In this document: piece after piece, positions 1 through 11,700 of the stretch
Numbering within the stretch: the stretch's first letter is position 1
Layout: every line of letters starts with the position of its first letter
From: Limnoperna fortunei
Lineage: Eukaryota; Mollusca; Bivalvia; Mytilida; Modiolidae
Assembly (NCBI GenBank): GCA_944474755.1
Contig: OX104118.1
Span: 87,527,860 to 87,591,859 of the forward strand
Length of the DNA: 64,000 nucleotides
Reading direction: 5' to 3'
The notes under the pieces: model-generated
Databases searched by the model: none
The model's input: the letters and a program-made list of their open reading frames with translations, nothing else
What the model was told of the DNA's origin: nothing
Position numbers and translations under genes: made by a program

Positions 1-321
1 ATCATGGATCAAAATCATCCTGAAACGTAAGTATGCACATTAATATCAAAGAACTGAAATAATTGTTTGTTGTTGCATGACGCTGTTTTTCCAACATTCA
101 CATAATTTTATATTGGTTTTGTAAATCATTTTACATTTATGAATATCTTTACATTGTTTTGCTAGCAAAAACAATAACTCTGAAACTCTTGACTTTGACT
201 GTTATTCAGCATAATATCACATGTTCTGATGCTATCCTTATTTTATTGCAGTACAGCCGACCATTGTCAGCCAGAAGGCGAAAACGAAAAAGTCAATGAG
301 CATGAGAACACGAAGGTCTAG
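1..321 (+). CDS. 3' end of a host gene, two exons: join(1..26, 252..321)
   Basis: Positions 1-26 form an open exon end followed by a strong donor (GTAAGT at 27). A T-rich tract and CAG acceptor end at 251. Joining 1-26 to 252-321 keeps one frame: an ATG at 4, then about 30 codons to TAG at 319-321. The encoded tail is very hydrophilic (MDQNHPETTADHC..., then a run rich in Glu, Asn and Lys, ending NTKV). It has no recognisable domain. The ATG may be internal, because the codon before it is open and the exon continues beyond the window edge. The product is unknown; a cytoplasmic tail of a membrane protein or an acidic C-terminus would both fit. Confidence rests on donor, acceptor and frame agreeing. 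Confidence 0.5.
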
Positions 322-3149
322 CAAGGTCTCTTTTATTTCACTTGTTAAAATGAGTTTTACCCCACTTTACTAGTTATTATTATGAGTTTGAATCTTCATA
401 GGGGAGGACGTACAATTCAGTAAAATCTACAAAGTCCAACACGAAATCTTGCAGTCAATTTAAGCAAACTGGCAACCGAGGACTAGCCAGTCATTAGTTA
501 GTAATCTATGTAAGGGTAAATCAATAGGCATAAACATGTAACAATCAAATGAAGAATCTTGTTCATTTGTGCTCAAAAACACACGGACGTTAGGGCATAA
601 TATAGCATAATATAGCCTGCACATAAAATGACCTACATAAACTCAAGTGTTCATACCCTGTATGTTTTATATTCGTACCTATATGTATAAGATCAATAAC
701 ATGATTTTTCATCTTTCCAGATCAGACACAGTCATCACATGGAAATGTAAAGAGATAATATTTTAGTTTTGTGGTACTAACTCATGCATGCCATTAAAAC
801 GTAAGACAATTCATCTATCGGATTATTAGATACATGCGTGCGTAGAATGTCGTAATTAACTGCAGCATTGAATTAGGCATGCTAACTAAAATAAGATGCT
901 GGCATGACCATGGTTACCCTGAATTCTAGTTTAAAGCTTATTAGGGTTAAAGAAGGCATGTAGATTTTCGATAGCGATATATTCCACTGTCTTATTTTAA
1001 GTATATTTACCTTTTTATTGTTACAATGTTTTGTATTTTTTATTTAAATTATATCATCATTGCTAAAGATAAAATTTATATAATACACGCCAATCTTAAT
1101 TTAATTGAACAATTGCACATTATGTTTGCCCATTCGTTTGGTCGACAATATTCGCGGTTCTACGATGAGTTCACATATTAAGATCCGCTGCTCCCGGATA
1201 AATTCGATAGCCTTGCTAGCTCAGCGTGTTCCAATTATAAAAACTTTCAAATATCATCGAAATTTATTTTTCGTTTTCTCTGTCAAAAAGCTAGATATAC
1301 CACGAAATATAATGTTGTCACCTTTTTGGAGTGACAAAGATTTAATTCAAACAAGGGTGATTATTTTATAATAGAAAATACTGTACATAAATAATTGGCT
1401 TTCTCAGATTGAAATGTGTGTATATAATGTATAGGTAACTGCATGTCTGGACATGTCATGGAACAAGCATACTTAACTTGCATTTGGATGCATGACTCTG
1501 TTGTTTTACCCACCGCTTTAAGTGTGTGTGTTTGGCGGTAATATAGAGAAGGATGAATCCTTTGTTTGTACTTACGTCTGTCCGTCCTTTACACTCTCTT
1601 ATCCACAACTGCATGAAATTTAATTAACTTTCGCAGAATCTTTAACATTTAAATTGGAATAATATTGTGTTGTGGGAAGCGGAGGTTATCAATTGTTCTA
1701 GTGATGGATATAGTTCCAATTCAAAATTGCATCTTAAATATAAGCAGCGTGCAAGGCTATCAAACTTTGAACAACAAATCCCATTTTCTACACTTTTCGT
1801 TCTTTTCGTGTACTCCGCTTTTCCGTTGTCTGAAATCAGACAAAGGAGTAATTTCAAATCCAATTTTAACTAATCATACATCTAGGAATTCGATCTATAA
1901 CTTATACATTGAATGTTACAACGAATTAGGAAGGAGTGACGTAATTGAGGCTTCGATAATTATTCATCTTTTCCATGACAGAGTCTTTCCTTGTCAAAAG
2001 TACGTATATTTTAGGGCCATAACGTTCAAATGTAAGCAAAGTTTTGATATACTATCAATTTGTATGGTGTTATTGTTGTTCGACCATTACATTGTGCGAT
2101 TTTGTCTGGACATGGTGTGAAGATGCCGTGTTTCCATTAATTGTAGTCTATGGTACACTACATGATGTGGTTTTGTACATTTATTATTTCATGTTTACTT
2201 TGTGTCGTTTTCATTGTCTTTAAAGTCATGCGATTCAACTAGTTGTTGTCCTGCCGTACATTGTGTATAGTCTGCATTTAATTGTGTAAAAACTTCGTTA
2301 CTTGATGTCGACACAATATTAAGACATGAGGACAAAATTGAGTTGCGTTTTTTCTCATGTGCTATAGTAGCAAATTACATGAATTATAAAATATTTTATA
2401 TTTATATTAAGATAATTAAGCATTTTTTTAGAAAGTAGCCAAATAAAACATAATTAACCCGAATTTTACAATACATTACATACATTATAATTTACCAGCC
2501 CACAAAAATGTATATTGCATTTTCTCTGGTTTATAAATCCTGATAAATCAATGTCATTAAATTGTATAATGGTGTATGGGAAAATGTTGTTGAATAGTTA
2601 GTATTTGTCACAATTAAACGTACGTCCTCCCAACCGTCAGTTTACTGTCATTGCTAACAACGAATACTAATGCACATATTTTAGAGGACGACACAAGTGC
2701 TCAAATTGAAATAGTGAAACAACTCAATATTGTCTATTTATAAAATATGACGTCTGAAAAAATAAGTAAAGATGAATTTTTATCTTTTCCATATCTGTCC
2801 TGTTATTTAAAATGTGATTATAAAATGAACTGGTGTTATTATAAGTATTGACTGCTTTATAAAAAAAGTATTTTCAGGGCCTAAATATAGTTACCTGCTG
2901 AGTTTGATAAATGTATCCTTAGAAATTGTTTATGCTACATGTATTGTGTTCGTTACAGAACTTTTTTTAATAATAAAGACAGGTATTTCTTGCCTTATGT
3001 TTGCACTTAATGTACATTGTCATATTATGAGGGTATTTTATTTATCTGTATTCAATACAATGGCTAAGTAAATATTATCTATTGTAATATAACAATGCTT
3101 GCTATTATTTTGCTATGATCTTTCTACTGTCGGTGTTTATGTTATGTTA

Positions 3150-3300
3150 CCAATTGTTTGTTATGCCTGTACCAAGTCAGGATCATAGCTATATTTTTGT
3201 TTATTGGTTCTATAGTTTGCCGGTTTCTTGGACTTTGATTTGTGGATTGTCTTTCTTTTAATTTTCCATGGTGTTTGGTATTTTGTTATTACCTTCATAT
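3150..3300 (+). repeat. dispersed repeat family A, copy 1
   Basis: Shares the core GTACCAAGTCAGG, then about 60 bp including GGATTTGTGGATTG-like text, and a common end near GGTGTTTGGTATTTTGTTATTACCTT, with copies at 25905-26076 (+), 33046-33249 (-) and 56993-57110 (-). No coding capacity is conserved between copies. Confidence 0.7.
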
Positions 3301-3619
3301 TAGAACAGTATGATCTTTCTATTGTCGTTGTTTTACTATTAGTACTAAAACATATTTTTATTTAGTGCCACTTAGTAAGAAATGTATTAGTTGTACATAT
3401 ATACGAAATCTGTATTAATGTTTGGCATTTAGTTGCTTTTTACATGAACACCAACATTTTTTGGTCATATTATGGTATTTGTAATCCAAACAAAGAGTCC
3501 ATATATTTGAACCAGTTTAAATCGAATACATGTTTAATGCGAGCAAATACATTTGTTACCGTTGACTTAAACAGACAATGAATATACATAGATTTCTTTA
3601 TAATGGGCTGAAACTCCAT

Positions 3620-3682
3620 CGAAAGTAAAAACTCTAATTCTATTTAAATTCGAAAGTAAAAACCTCTAATTCTATTTGAATT
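3620..3682. repeat. two-copy tandem repeat, 31-32 bp
   Basis: CGAAAGTAAAAAC(C)TCTAATTCTATTT(A/G)AATT occurs at 3620-3650 and again at 3651-3682 with one insertion and one substitution. Confidence 0.8.
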
Positions 3683-4629
3683 GTTACAAATAATTAGAAA
3701 TTTGTCTCTTTGTCTTTAAAAGAAAAAAAGGTCTTAAATTATTCATTTGTTGACATGAAAGTAGTAAAAGAAATTCCGAAACTTTAAAGTGCAGCTCTGT
3801 AAAACTGTTATATCGATATATTCTTGTTATTTATAAAAGTAACGCATTAAACCTAACAAAACGTATATAAATTTCAACGCAACTATTACGGATGTAAAGT
3901 TATATATCGGGTCAGTTTTTTGCTCTTAACATCGTATTCCAAACGTCCATAAAGCGCTTTTGCTAAGAAGGTGTTCTTTTTACGGACATAAAACATCTTT
4001 TGCGTGTTTTCCTATTAAGACAGTGAATCGGACGAAAGCATGCATTTGGAATTGTTAATAATTCGTAGTAGGACCCTTTTTCTATGTTAATCGATGATAG
4101 TTATTCAAAAACGCGAATTAAAGTAATCTACCAATCTATAGTTAATTGACTTATTTTTCTTTGAAATCATGTTTACTAGTCGTAATCATGGATATCGTCA
4201 TCTTTTTGATGTTATCTGGTTAAATCTAAGATTATGGATAAAATGTGACTTTCACGTGCTATAAACATTTGGTGAAGAAGCTAGGATTGACCAATTACGC
4301 CTTCTATTATAACTCGCATTGTTATAGTAAGCAGTCTTCATGTAGGTTAAAAAAATCGATCTATGAACTCAAGTTAATAATTCATAGTAAGCCAGCTTAC
4401 TAAAGGTAATAGCTGACTTATTGCTGGAAGTTGGCTAAAACTATTCAAACACATAAGCACTCTTATATTATGAAACATAGTCTTCTATTACGAATCAAAT
4501 ATATCAATGTAAATCCGTGTAACGGATAACAAGGTTTTTTATACGTACCTTGTATCTATATTGTTTTTCTTTTTGTTATGTTCATTTATAGTGTTTAGTT
4601 TATCTTTGATGTTTAGCTTTGCAAATTTA

Positions 4630-4788
4630 ATTGATAGTTTTCTCCTGGTGGAGGTGTTCTGTGTACTTTTGCAAAACAAATAAAATTGATAGTTTTCTCT
4701 TGACAGAGGTGTTCTGTGTACTTTTTAAAAAATAAATAAAATTGATAGTTTTCTCCTGATGGAGGTGTACTGTGTACTTTTTAAAAAA
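4630..4788. repeat. three-copy tandem repeat, 55-56 bp
   Basis: Units start with ATTGATAGTTTTCTC at 4630, 4685 and 4741. Each contains GAGGTGT(T/A)CTGTGTACTTTT and ends in an A-rich run. A 65-codon minus-strand ORF across it only reflects the repeat. Confidence 0.85.
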
Positions 4789-6070
4789 CAACCAATTTGG
4801 ATACGTTTGCTTGTGTACACGCATTTTTACAAATAGTCAAATAGTTTTTAAAATATATTTAAATGTAATAAATGTAAGTAATATGTAAGGCATTCTTACA
4901 TTATGCAAGATTCCACACTTTATGTTTTGAAAAATATCTGGATCTGCCCTTGAAATAAATTCATAGATCAACGGCGAACTGAGGTAGTCACTGGCTATAC
5001 ACATACGACACTGTAATGTGTCGATTATATATCAATGTGTGATATTTCCAAATTCTCGCAGTAAAAACACATGATATGTTTCATTGTCAATCAAATTAAT
5101 TCCTGATAACTAATTTAAGAACGTTTACTACTACCCACATTTCTGACTGTCGACTTTCTTATCGTTTACAAAGAATGTAATCCTCTCTGCATTATACAAT
5201 ATATTAAATAAACACAACAATTATACATTAAATATTATTTAAAAAAACACTCATGGACACGCACTCACTAAGTCACTTTCTAACTTTATTATTATGTTGA
5301 GAACACAGATTTCCTACTTTGACATAAAAGATACATTTCGGAAACCTTGACCAAATGTGCTTCCTTTAAGCTCTTAAAGTGTAGTATATTTTTTGAATTA
5401 ATGTTATTTCCTCTGGATATACATATGAATTAAAGTCTATACATATAGAATATGTAAATTAAAACACACGTTAGGACTCGGGCATTTTAACAGCCACCGC
5501 CCTTGCATCATAAATTTTAATTTGATGTGAAATGCTTCGAAAAAAAATTTGTTTTTATACACGCATTGTTTTATGTGAGTGTGGCGAAGACAAAGACATA
5601 TCAATTAAGTTAACATTCCCTCGTCTTCAAAACATTTTATAAGAAAGTCTTTAACGTTGCGATCTTGCAGATTAAAATACACCTCATGAGATCCAACCAG
5701 TGCTTCGCCAAAACAAATTGTTACACTTTTAGTGGTCGTAAAGAACAAATTAGTTTAATATCAGGTCGACAAATAGTTATATTTCAAACAATGAACCACG
5801 GTATAAGTGAGCGCAATGCATCTCTCCATCCATGGTCAAGCATGCTGTGATGGACTGTGGTGACGTGGTAAACATTAGCAACATTAATATACTGTAAGTT
5901 GTTATTCTAATTTGTTTACAACGGTCGCTGGTGACACAATTTAACAGTTTTTTATAAGAATTAATTTATAGAATAAAATTTAATGTTTCAACTAAAAGTA
6001 TAAGAAAATATTTTAAACTGGGGAAGGATTTAACAGTTGTCTCGTATCCAGTTTATTAAATTGATCAAGT
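4789..6070. other. non-coding stretch
   Basis: AT-rich; only short chance ORFs (one of 61 codons near 5665-5850). I see no gene, RNA or repeat of note. Confidence 0.4.
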
Positions 6071-6177
6071 CCTGTATAAAGCTGAAATATTGCTTGCTGA
6101 GAGCTAAACGTCAATCAATCAATCAAACAAACAATCAATTAGTCAGTCAGTCAGTCAATCAATCAATCAATTAATCC

Positions 6178-6210
<33 letters not shown>
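6071..6210 (+). mobile_element. SINE fragment (3' tail) with simple-repeat end
   Basis: The text CTGAAATATTGCTTGCTGAGAGC followed by TAAACG and an AATC-repeat tail matches the 3' tail of the tRNA-related SINE copies at 24408, 32606 and 48919 (consensus near TTGCTGAAAGTGGCGTTAAAC). The tRNA-like head is missing, so this is a 5'-truncated copy. Confidence 0.55.
6111..6210. repeat. (AATC)n / (AGTC)n microsatellite
   Basis: About 100 bp of AATC tetranucleotides with a short AGTC stretch and a few interruptions. It forms the tail of the SINE fragment. Confidence 0.95.
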
Positions 6211-6635
6211 ATTTTCTTTCTACAAATGTGTATATGAACACACAACATACTGAATTCTTACGCCTTATTTAAAGACGATATTTAGTCTATACAAATAACA
6301 TAATAAGAAGTAAACAATTAAGAAGGACATATATATTCAATTCATACATATAGCCTTCATATATGATATATCACTCAAAATATATAGTTTAATAAACAAA
6401 AAAAGTAGTCCTTAATACATTAAATAAAAAAATTCACATAACAATAGCGCCTCTTTATAGTTAAGTCTCTAAATTTGACAGATTACTATATCTAAGACTA
6501 TCGCAAAGAAATGAAAACACAATTATTTCATGCGTTATCCGGTTTTTCTTATTTTCTTATTCTCAGAGAGATTAATTATATTAACTAATCTATTCATGCA
6601 GTAAAGAGATGTATGATTCTACGTCACTTCACAAT

Positions 6636-7026
6636 CAATCAAATTAAAATTAAATCTTTCACTAGCTCCCCCTTTTTGTTATTGTCGCTGCGAAGATCTA
6701 TCAACATCCCATTACACGTCATCTCAGATTGAACTTTTGATATAAATATTATTCATTGATAAATTTGGGTATCCCCAAACAATTAACCAATCAAACGTAA
6801 GCTTTTATCTTATCTTCGGGTTTACTGGTGAAAAAGGTACAATAATCCAGATAGATTCCGATTAATGATAGAGGATTCCTCAACATTAAAGGTTGGTGCA
6901 CACAGTTTTTGATTAGTCAATACAGAAGTTCATCATGAGATGACCAGTAATGGGATGTGGTTAGATCATCACAGCGACAATAACAAAAAGGGGGAGCTTG
7001 TAAAAGATTTAATTTTAACTAGATTG
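6636..7026. mobile_element. foldback / MITE-like element with ~105-bp inverted arms
   Basis: The left arm (6636 to about 6740) and the right arm (about 6915 to 7026) are inverted copies with roughly 85% identity. Both contain AGCTCCCCCTTTTTGTTATT on one strand or its complement. The central 170 bp has no ORF. No convincing target-site duplication is seen, so the exact ends are uncertain. It is non-autonomous: no transposase is encoded. Confidence 0.75.
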
Positions 7027-7262
7027 CTTCACAATAACACATAAGTATTTTTATTATTAGTATATTCAGTAAATAAATTGAGATGACATGCCGTCCCTGA
7101 GAGGGAAAAGATACAATCGGCCGCTAAACAAGCAACAAATTATTTACAAATAGTGAATTTAATCATTTTCTTAAAGTAAGTAAGAAAAGAGAAAAGTACA
7201 AATTTCGGATATAGACATACAATTTTGAAAATATTTCTTATTCTGAAAATAGCAGTTTTTTT

Positions 7263-7337
7263 AGTTGTTAAACCACTTTCAGCAATTGTTCAGCAATATA
7301 ATGACGTCCAGATACCTTGGAGGAGGAAGGGAAGTGG
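7263..7337 (-). mobile_element. SINE fragment (tail), minus orientation
   Basis: The reverse complement reads CTGGACGTCATTATATTGCT, then AATTGCTGAAAGTGGTTTAAC, matching the tail of the SINE copies listed elsewhere (for example 48919-49070). Confidence 0.55.
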
Positions 7338-8714
7338 CATGTTTAGCTATATATTTCTAATATGATTAAAACAAATCCCGCCAAAAAATCGACCTGGTAA
7401 AGACAGTTCAGAAGATTTATATATATATAGCATTTAATCAAATTCAAACAGGAAGCGTTTGCTCAATATTACTTATGGTCTTGTACTTGTATATTTTACT
7501 GCGATGTGCCGAACTATGCGGATGTGATTTAATAAAAGTTGCCTACCGAACTTATATTTCCTTGAAAATACAGAAAATCAATATTTGTACGTATGACACC
7601 TAAACATGGAACTACTTTGGAGTTAATGTGAAGATTTATATTTTTTTAAGTTTATACGTATAAATCTTTTTGCTATTGTTTAGGTAAAATAACTAAAAAA
7701 GTAGTTTGGTATGAGGAAGCTACTTAAAATATTCAATACCGAACTTGATAACTTTCTTTTCCACTCTGACAAAAATAATTGTCCTTGAAAACAAGGAAAT
7801 TCAACTTTAGTACAATGAACTTGAAAATTGTAGCACATGTATATATGTGCTATAATTATATGTATTTTTGGACATCATTTATAGTTTTGTGTCACAGCTG
7901 AATATGTTAATATAACTTGTCGTACAATTGTCACAATTTCGTCCTTTTAACAGTAAATGTTCACTGCAGGTTAAACACGTTAGACTAAAAACAGTCTCTA
8001 GCAACCATAGCTTTTAAGTTTAGTGTAACGAAAGCTGCTAGGAAAGTGTACAGTCACTTCCGGTTTTACAAACGTCCATAGCATCCATTAAATTTAATTC
8101 ATGACAGTGCTACTTGTTCCATTTCTTACTGAGAAATGGCACTACCGGTCAAAACAAATGTATATAAGGTACATTTACATAGTAACCATATATTTTTAGA
8201 TTCAAGAAAAGTAATTTTGTTGTTTCATTTATTTTCTGAAACTTTTAAAAACACATTAGAAATGTTTAATATGCCCTGACCAGTGAACCTTTTTTAACAA
8301 AAGAGTTCTAGGTTTTAAGTGTTTGTTCTGATAACCGCCACTGTAAGACTTAGTTTAACACCACTGGAAAATTAATGTATAAATGCTTTCTTCTCAGAAA
8401 CTAGTTGAAACAAAACTTTTCCGCAGGTTGCATTTTTGTCCGTCTATATTTTTTTATCCCAATCAAGAATTCCAAATTGGACTTCAAAGTTTATTTTGTT
8501 CGATTTGATCGGAAATCAAAATACAGCTGCCATTGCAGGAATTATTCCATCATTGAAATCTGTCAGAAATTTTAAAAAAGGCTTCTTATCTGAAGCTATT
8601 AAACCCGCTGAAACTAAACAGCAATATTTAATTGAGGTTCTCTACAAATGTTTATTCATGTCGTTGATTGAAAAAGGCAGCCATTATAGGAGCAGGAAAT
8701 GCCATCTTCATTCC
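7338..8714. other. non-coding stretch left of the minisatellite
   Basis: AT-rich, with one 93-codon ORF (8436-8717) that has no recognisable domain and a non-ATG start; probably chance. Confidence 0.4.
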
Positions 8715-11700
8715 TAAAAGTGTGATCTACAGTCACCATATATAAGGATAAATAATGCTGTGACCTGCAAGCACGCTATATGACTAATGTTAGCTGATGG
8801 TATGACCTACAGGCATCTTGTCTACACATTAATATTTGTACGACCTACAGTCACTTTATGTCTAGAAATAACTAATGGTGTGACCAGCAGTTACCTTAGG
8901 TCTAAAGAAAACTTATGGTGTGACTTTCGCCTCCTATGTTTTAAAATAACTAATGGTGTGACCTACATGTACCCCATGTCTGAGGATAAATTATGTGACC
9001 TACTCGTTCCTATGTCTAAATATAAATAAAAGTGTGACCTACAGTAACTATATCTAAAGATAAATAATGGTGTGACCAGCAAGCACCATATGTCTAATGG
9101 TATGACCTACAGGTACCATATGTCTAAGGATAAATTGTGACCTACTGGTACCTATGTCTAAAGATAAATTATAGTCTTACCTACAGTCATCATATGTAAA
9201 GATAAATAATGGTGTGACCTGCAAGCACCCTATGTGTAAAGACAGATAATGCTGTGGCTGCAGGCCCCTATGACTAAAGATAAATAATGGCATGACCTAC
9301 AGGCCCTTGTGTCTAAAGATTAGTGTGACATTCTGGCCTCCTATGTATCACAATAACTAAAGGTTTGACCTACAGGCATCTTGTCTAACTATACCTAAAA
9401 GTGTGACCTACAGTCACCATATCTAAAGATAAATAATGCTGTGACCTGCAAGCACCATATGACTAATGATAACTGATGGTATGACATACAGGCAACTTAT
9501 GTCTAAAGATAACTTATGGTGTGACCAGCAGTCACTTTATCCTCAATAATAGCTTATGGTGTGACTTTTAGGACTCCTATGTTTTAAAATAAGTAAAGAT
9601 GTGATCTGCATGCATCTTGTCTAACGATACATAACAATGTGACCTACAGTCACCATATCTAAAGATGAATAATGCTTTTACCTGCAAGCACCATATGACT
9701 AATGGCAACTGATGGTATGACCTACATGCAACTTATTTATGAAGATAACTAATAGTATGACCTACAGTCACCCTATGTCTAAAAATAACTAATTGTGTTT
9801 CCAGCAGTCTTCTTATGTCTATAGATAACTTATAGTGTGACTTTAATGTCTCCTATGTTTTAAAATAACTAATGGTGTGACCTGCAGCTGGTACCGTTTC
9901 TATCGATACCTAACAGTGTGACCTACAGTCACCATATATAAAGATAAATAATAGCGTGAAATGCAAGCACCTTATGTCTAATGATATATGATAGTATGAC
10001 CTACAGGCACCTTGTCTAAGCATAAATATTGGTACGGCCTACAGTCACCCTAACAAAATATCAATAATGATATGTCCTACAGTCACCCTATGTCTAAGTA
10101 TAACTAAAGGTATTACCTACACGAACCTCATGTCTATTAAAACTAATGGTGTGACCTGAAGGTACCTTGTTTAACGATACCTAACAGTGTGACCTACAGT
10201 CAAGTAGCCTGTGTGTAATTAAAACTAATGGTTTCAACTACTGACACCTTCTGTCTAAAGACAACTAATGGTATGACCTACAGACACCTTATGTCTAAAG
10301 ATAGCTAACGGTATGAGCTAAAGTCACCTTATGTATAAAGATAAATAATGGTATGGCCTACAGGCACCCTATCTTTAAAGATAACTAATGGTATGACCTA
10401 AAGGCACCTTATATCTAAAGATAACTAATGGTATAACCTACAGGCACCTTATGTATAAAGATAAATAATGGTATGAACTAAAGGCACCTTATGTGTAAAG
10501 ATAACTAATGGTATTACCTACAGGCACCTTATAATGGTATGACCTACAGGCACCTTATATCTAAAGACAACTAAGGTATGACCTACAGGCACCTTATATC
10601 TAAAGACAACTAGTGGTATGACCTACAGGCACCTTATATATAACGATAACTAATGGTATGACCTACAGGTACCCTATGTCTAATGATAACAATTGTATGA
10701 CCTACAGACACCTTATGTCTAATGATAACTAATGGTATGACCTAAAGGCACCTTATGTCTAAATATAACTAATGGTATAACCTACGAATGGTGTGAGCAG
10801 CAGTCACCTTATGTCTAAAGATAACTAAGGTATGACCTACAGACACCTTATATATAACGATAACTAATGGTATGACCTAACGGCACCTTATGTCTAAATA
10901 TAACTAATGGTATAACCTACGAATGGTGTGAGCAGCAGTCACCTTATGTCTAAAGATAACTAATGGTGTGACCTTCATGCTTTCTATGTTTTAAAATAAC
11001 TAATGTTGTCACGTGCATGCACTTTGTCTAACGATACCTAACAGTGTGACGTAATGTCACCATATATAAAGATAAATAATGGTGTGACCAGCAAGGACCC
11101 TATGTCTAATGGTATGACCTACAGGTACCCTATGTCTAAGGATAAATTTTGTGACCTACTGGTACGTATATCTTAAGATAAATAATAGTGTGGCCTATAG
11201 TAACCATTTCTAAAGACAAATAAAGGTGTTACCTGCATGCAACCTATGTGTAAAGAAATCTAATGGAGTGGCTGCAGGCCCATGTGTCTAAAGATAATGG
11301 GGTGACCTGCAAGCACCCTATGTCTAATGATAACTAAAGGTATGACCTAAAGTCACCTTATGTCTAAAGATAACTAGCGGTATGACATACAGACACCTAA
11401 TATCTAAATATAACTAATAGCATGACCTACAGGCCCCCTATGTTTAGAAATAACTAGTGGTGTGACCAGCTCTCACCGTATATCTTAAGATAACTAATGG
11501 TTTGACCTTCAGGCTTCCTATGTTTTAAAATAACTAATGGTGTGACATGCCGGCACCTTGTCTAATGACACCTAACAGTGTGACCTACAGTCACAATATC
11601 TAAAGATAAATAATGGTGTGACCATCAAGCACCCTATTTCTAATGATAAATAATGGTTTGACCTACAGGCAACTTATGGATAAAGGTAAGAAATTTTATG

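Larger units (their letters stand above)
322..4629. other. non-coding stretch downstream of the partial gene
   Basis: AT-rich sequence with only short chance ORFs. The first part may be 3' UTR of the gene ending at 321: AATAAA-like signals occur near 2442 and 2972, but the distance is too long to assign one. It contains one dispersed-repeat copy (3150-3300) and a small tandem duplication (3620-3682). Confidence 0.5.

Noticed and set aside
8787..9029. 80-codon ORF in the minisatellite
   Set aside because: It is translated minisatellite (repeated GV-T and Y-Leu text); stops close all frames shortly after.
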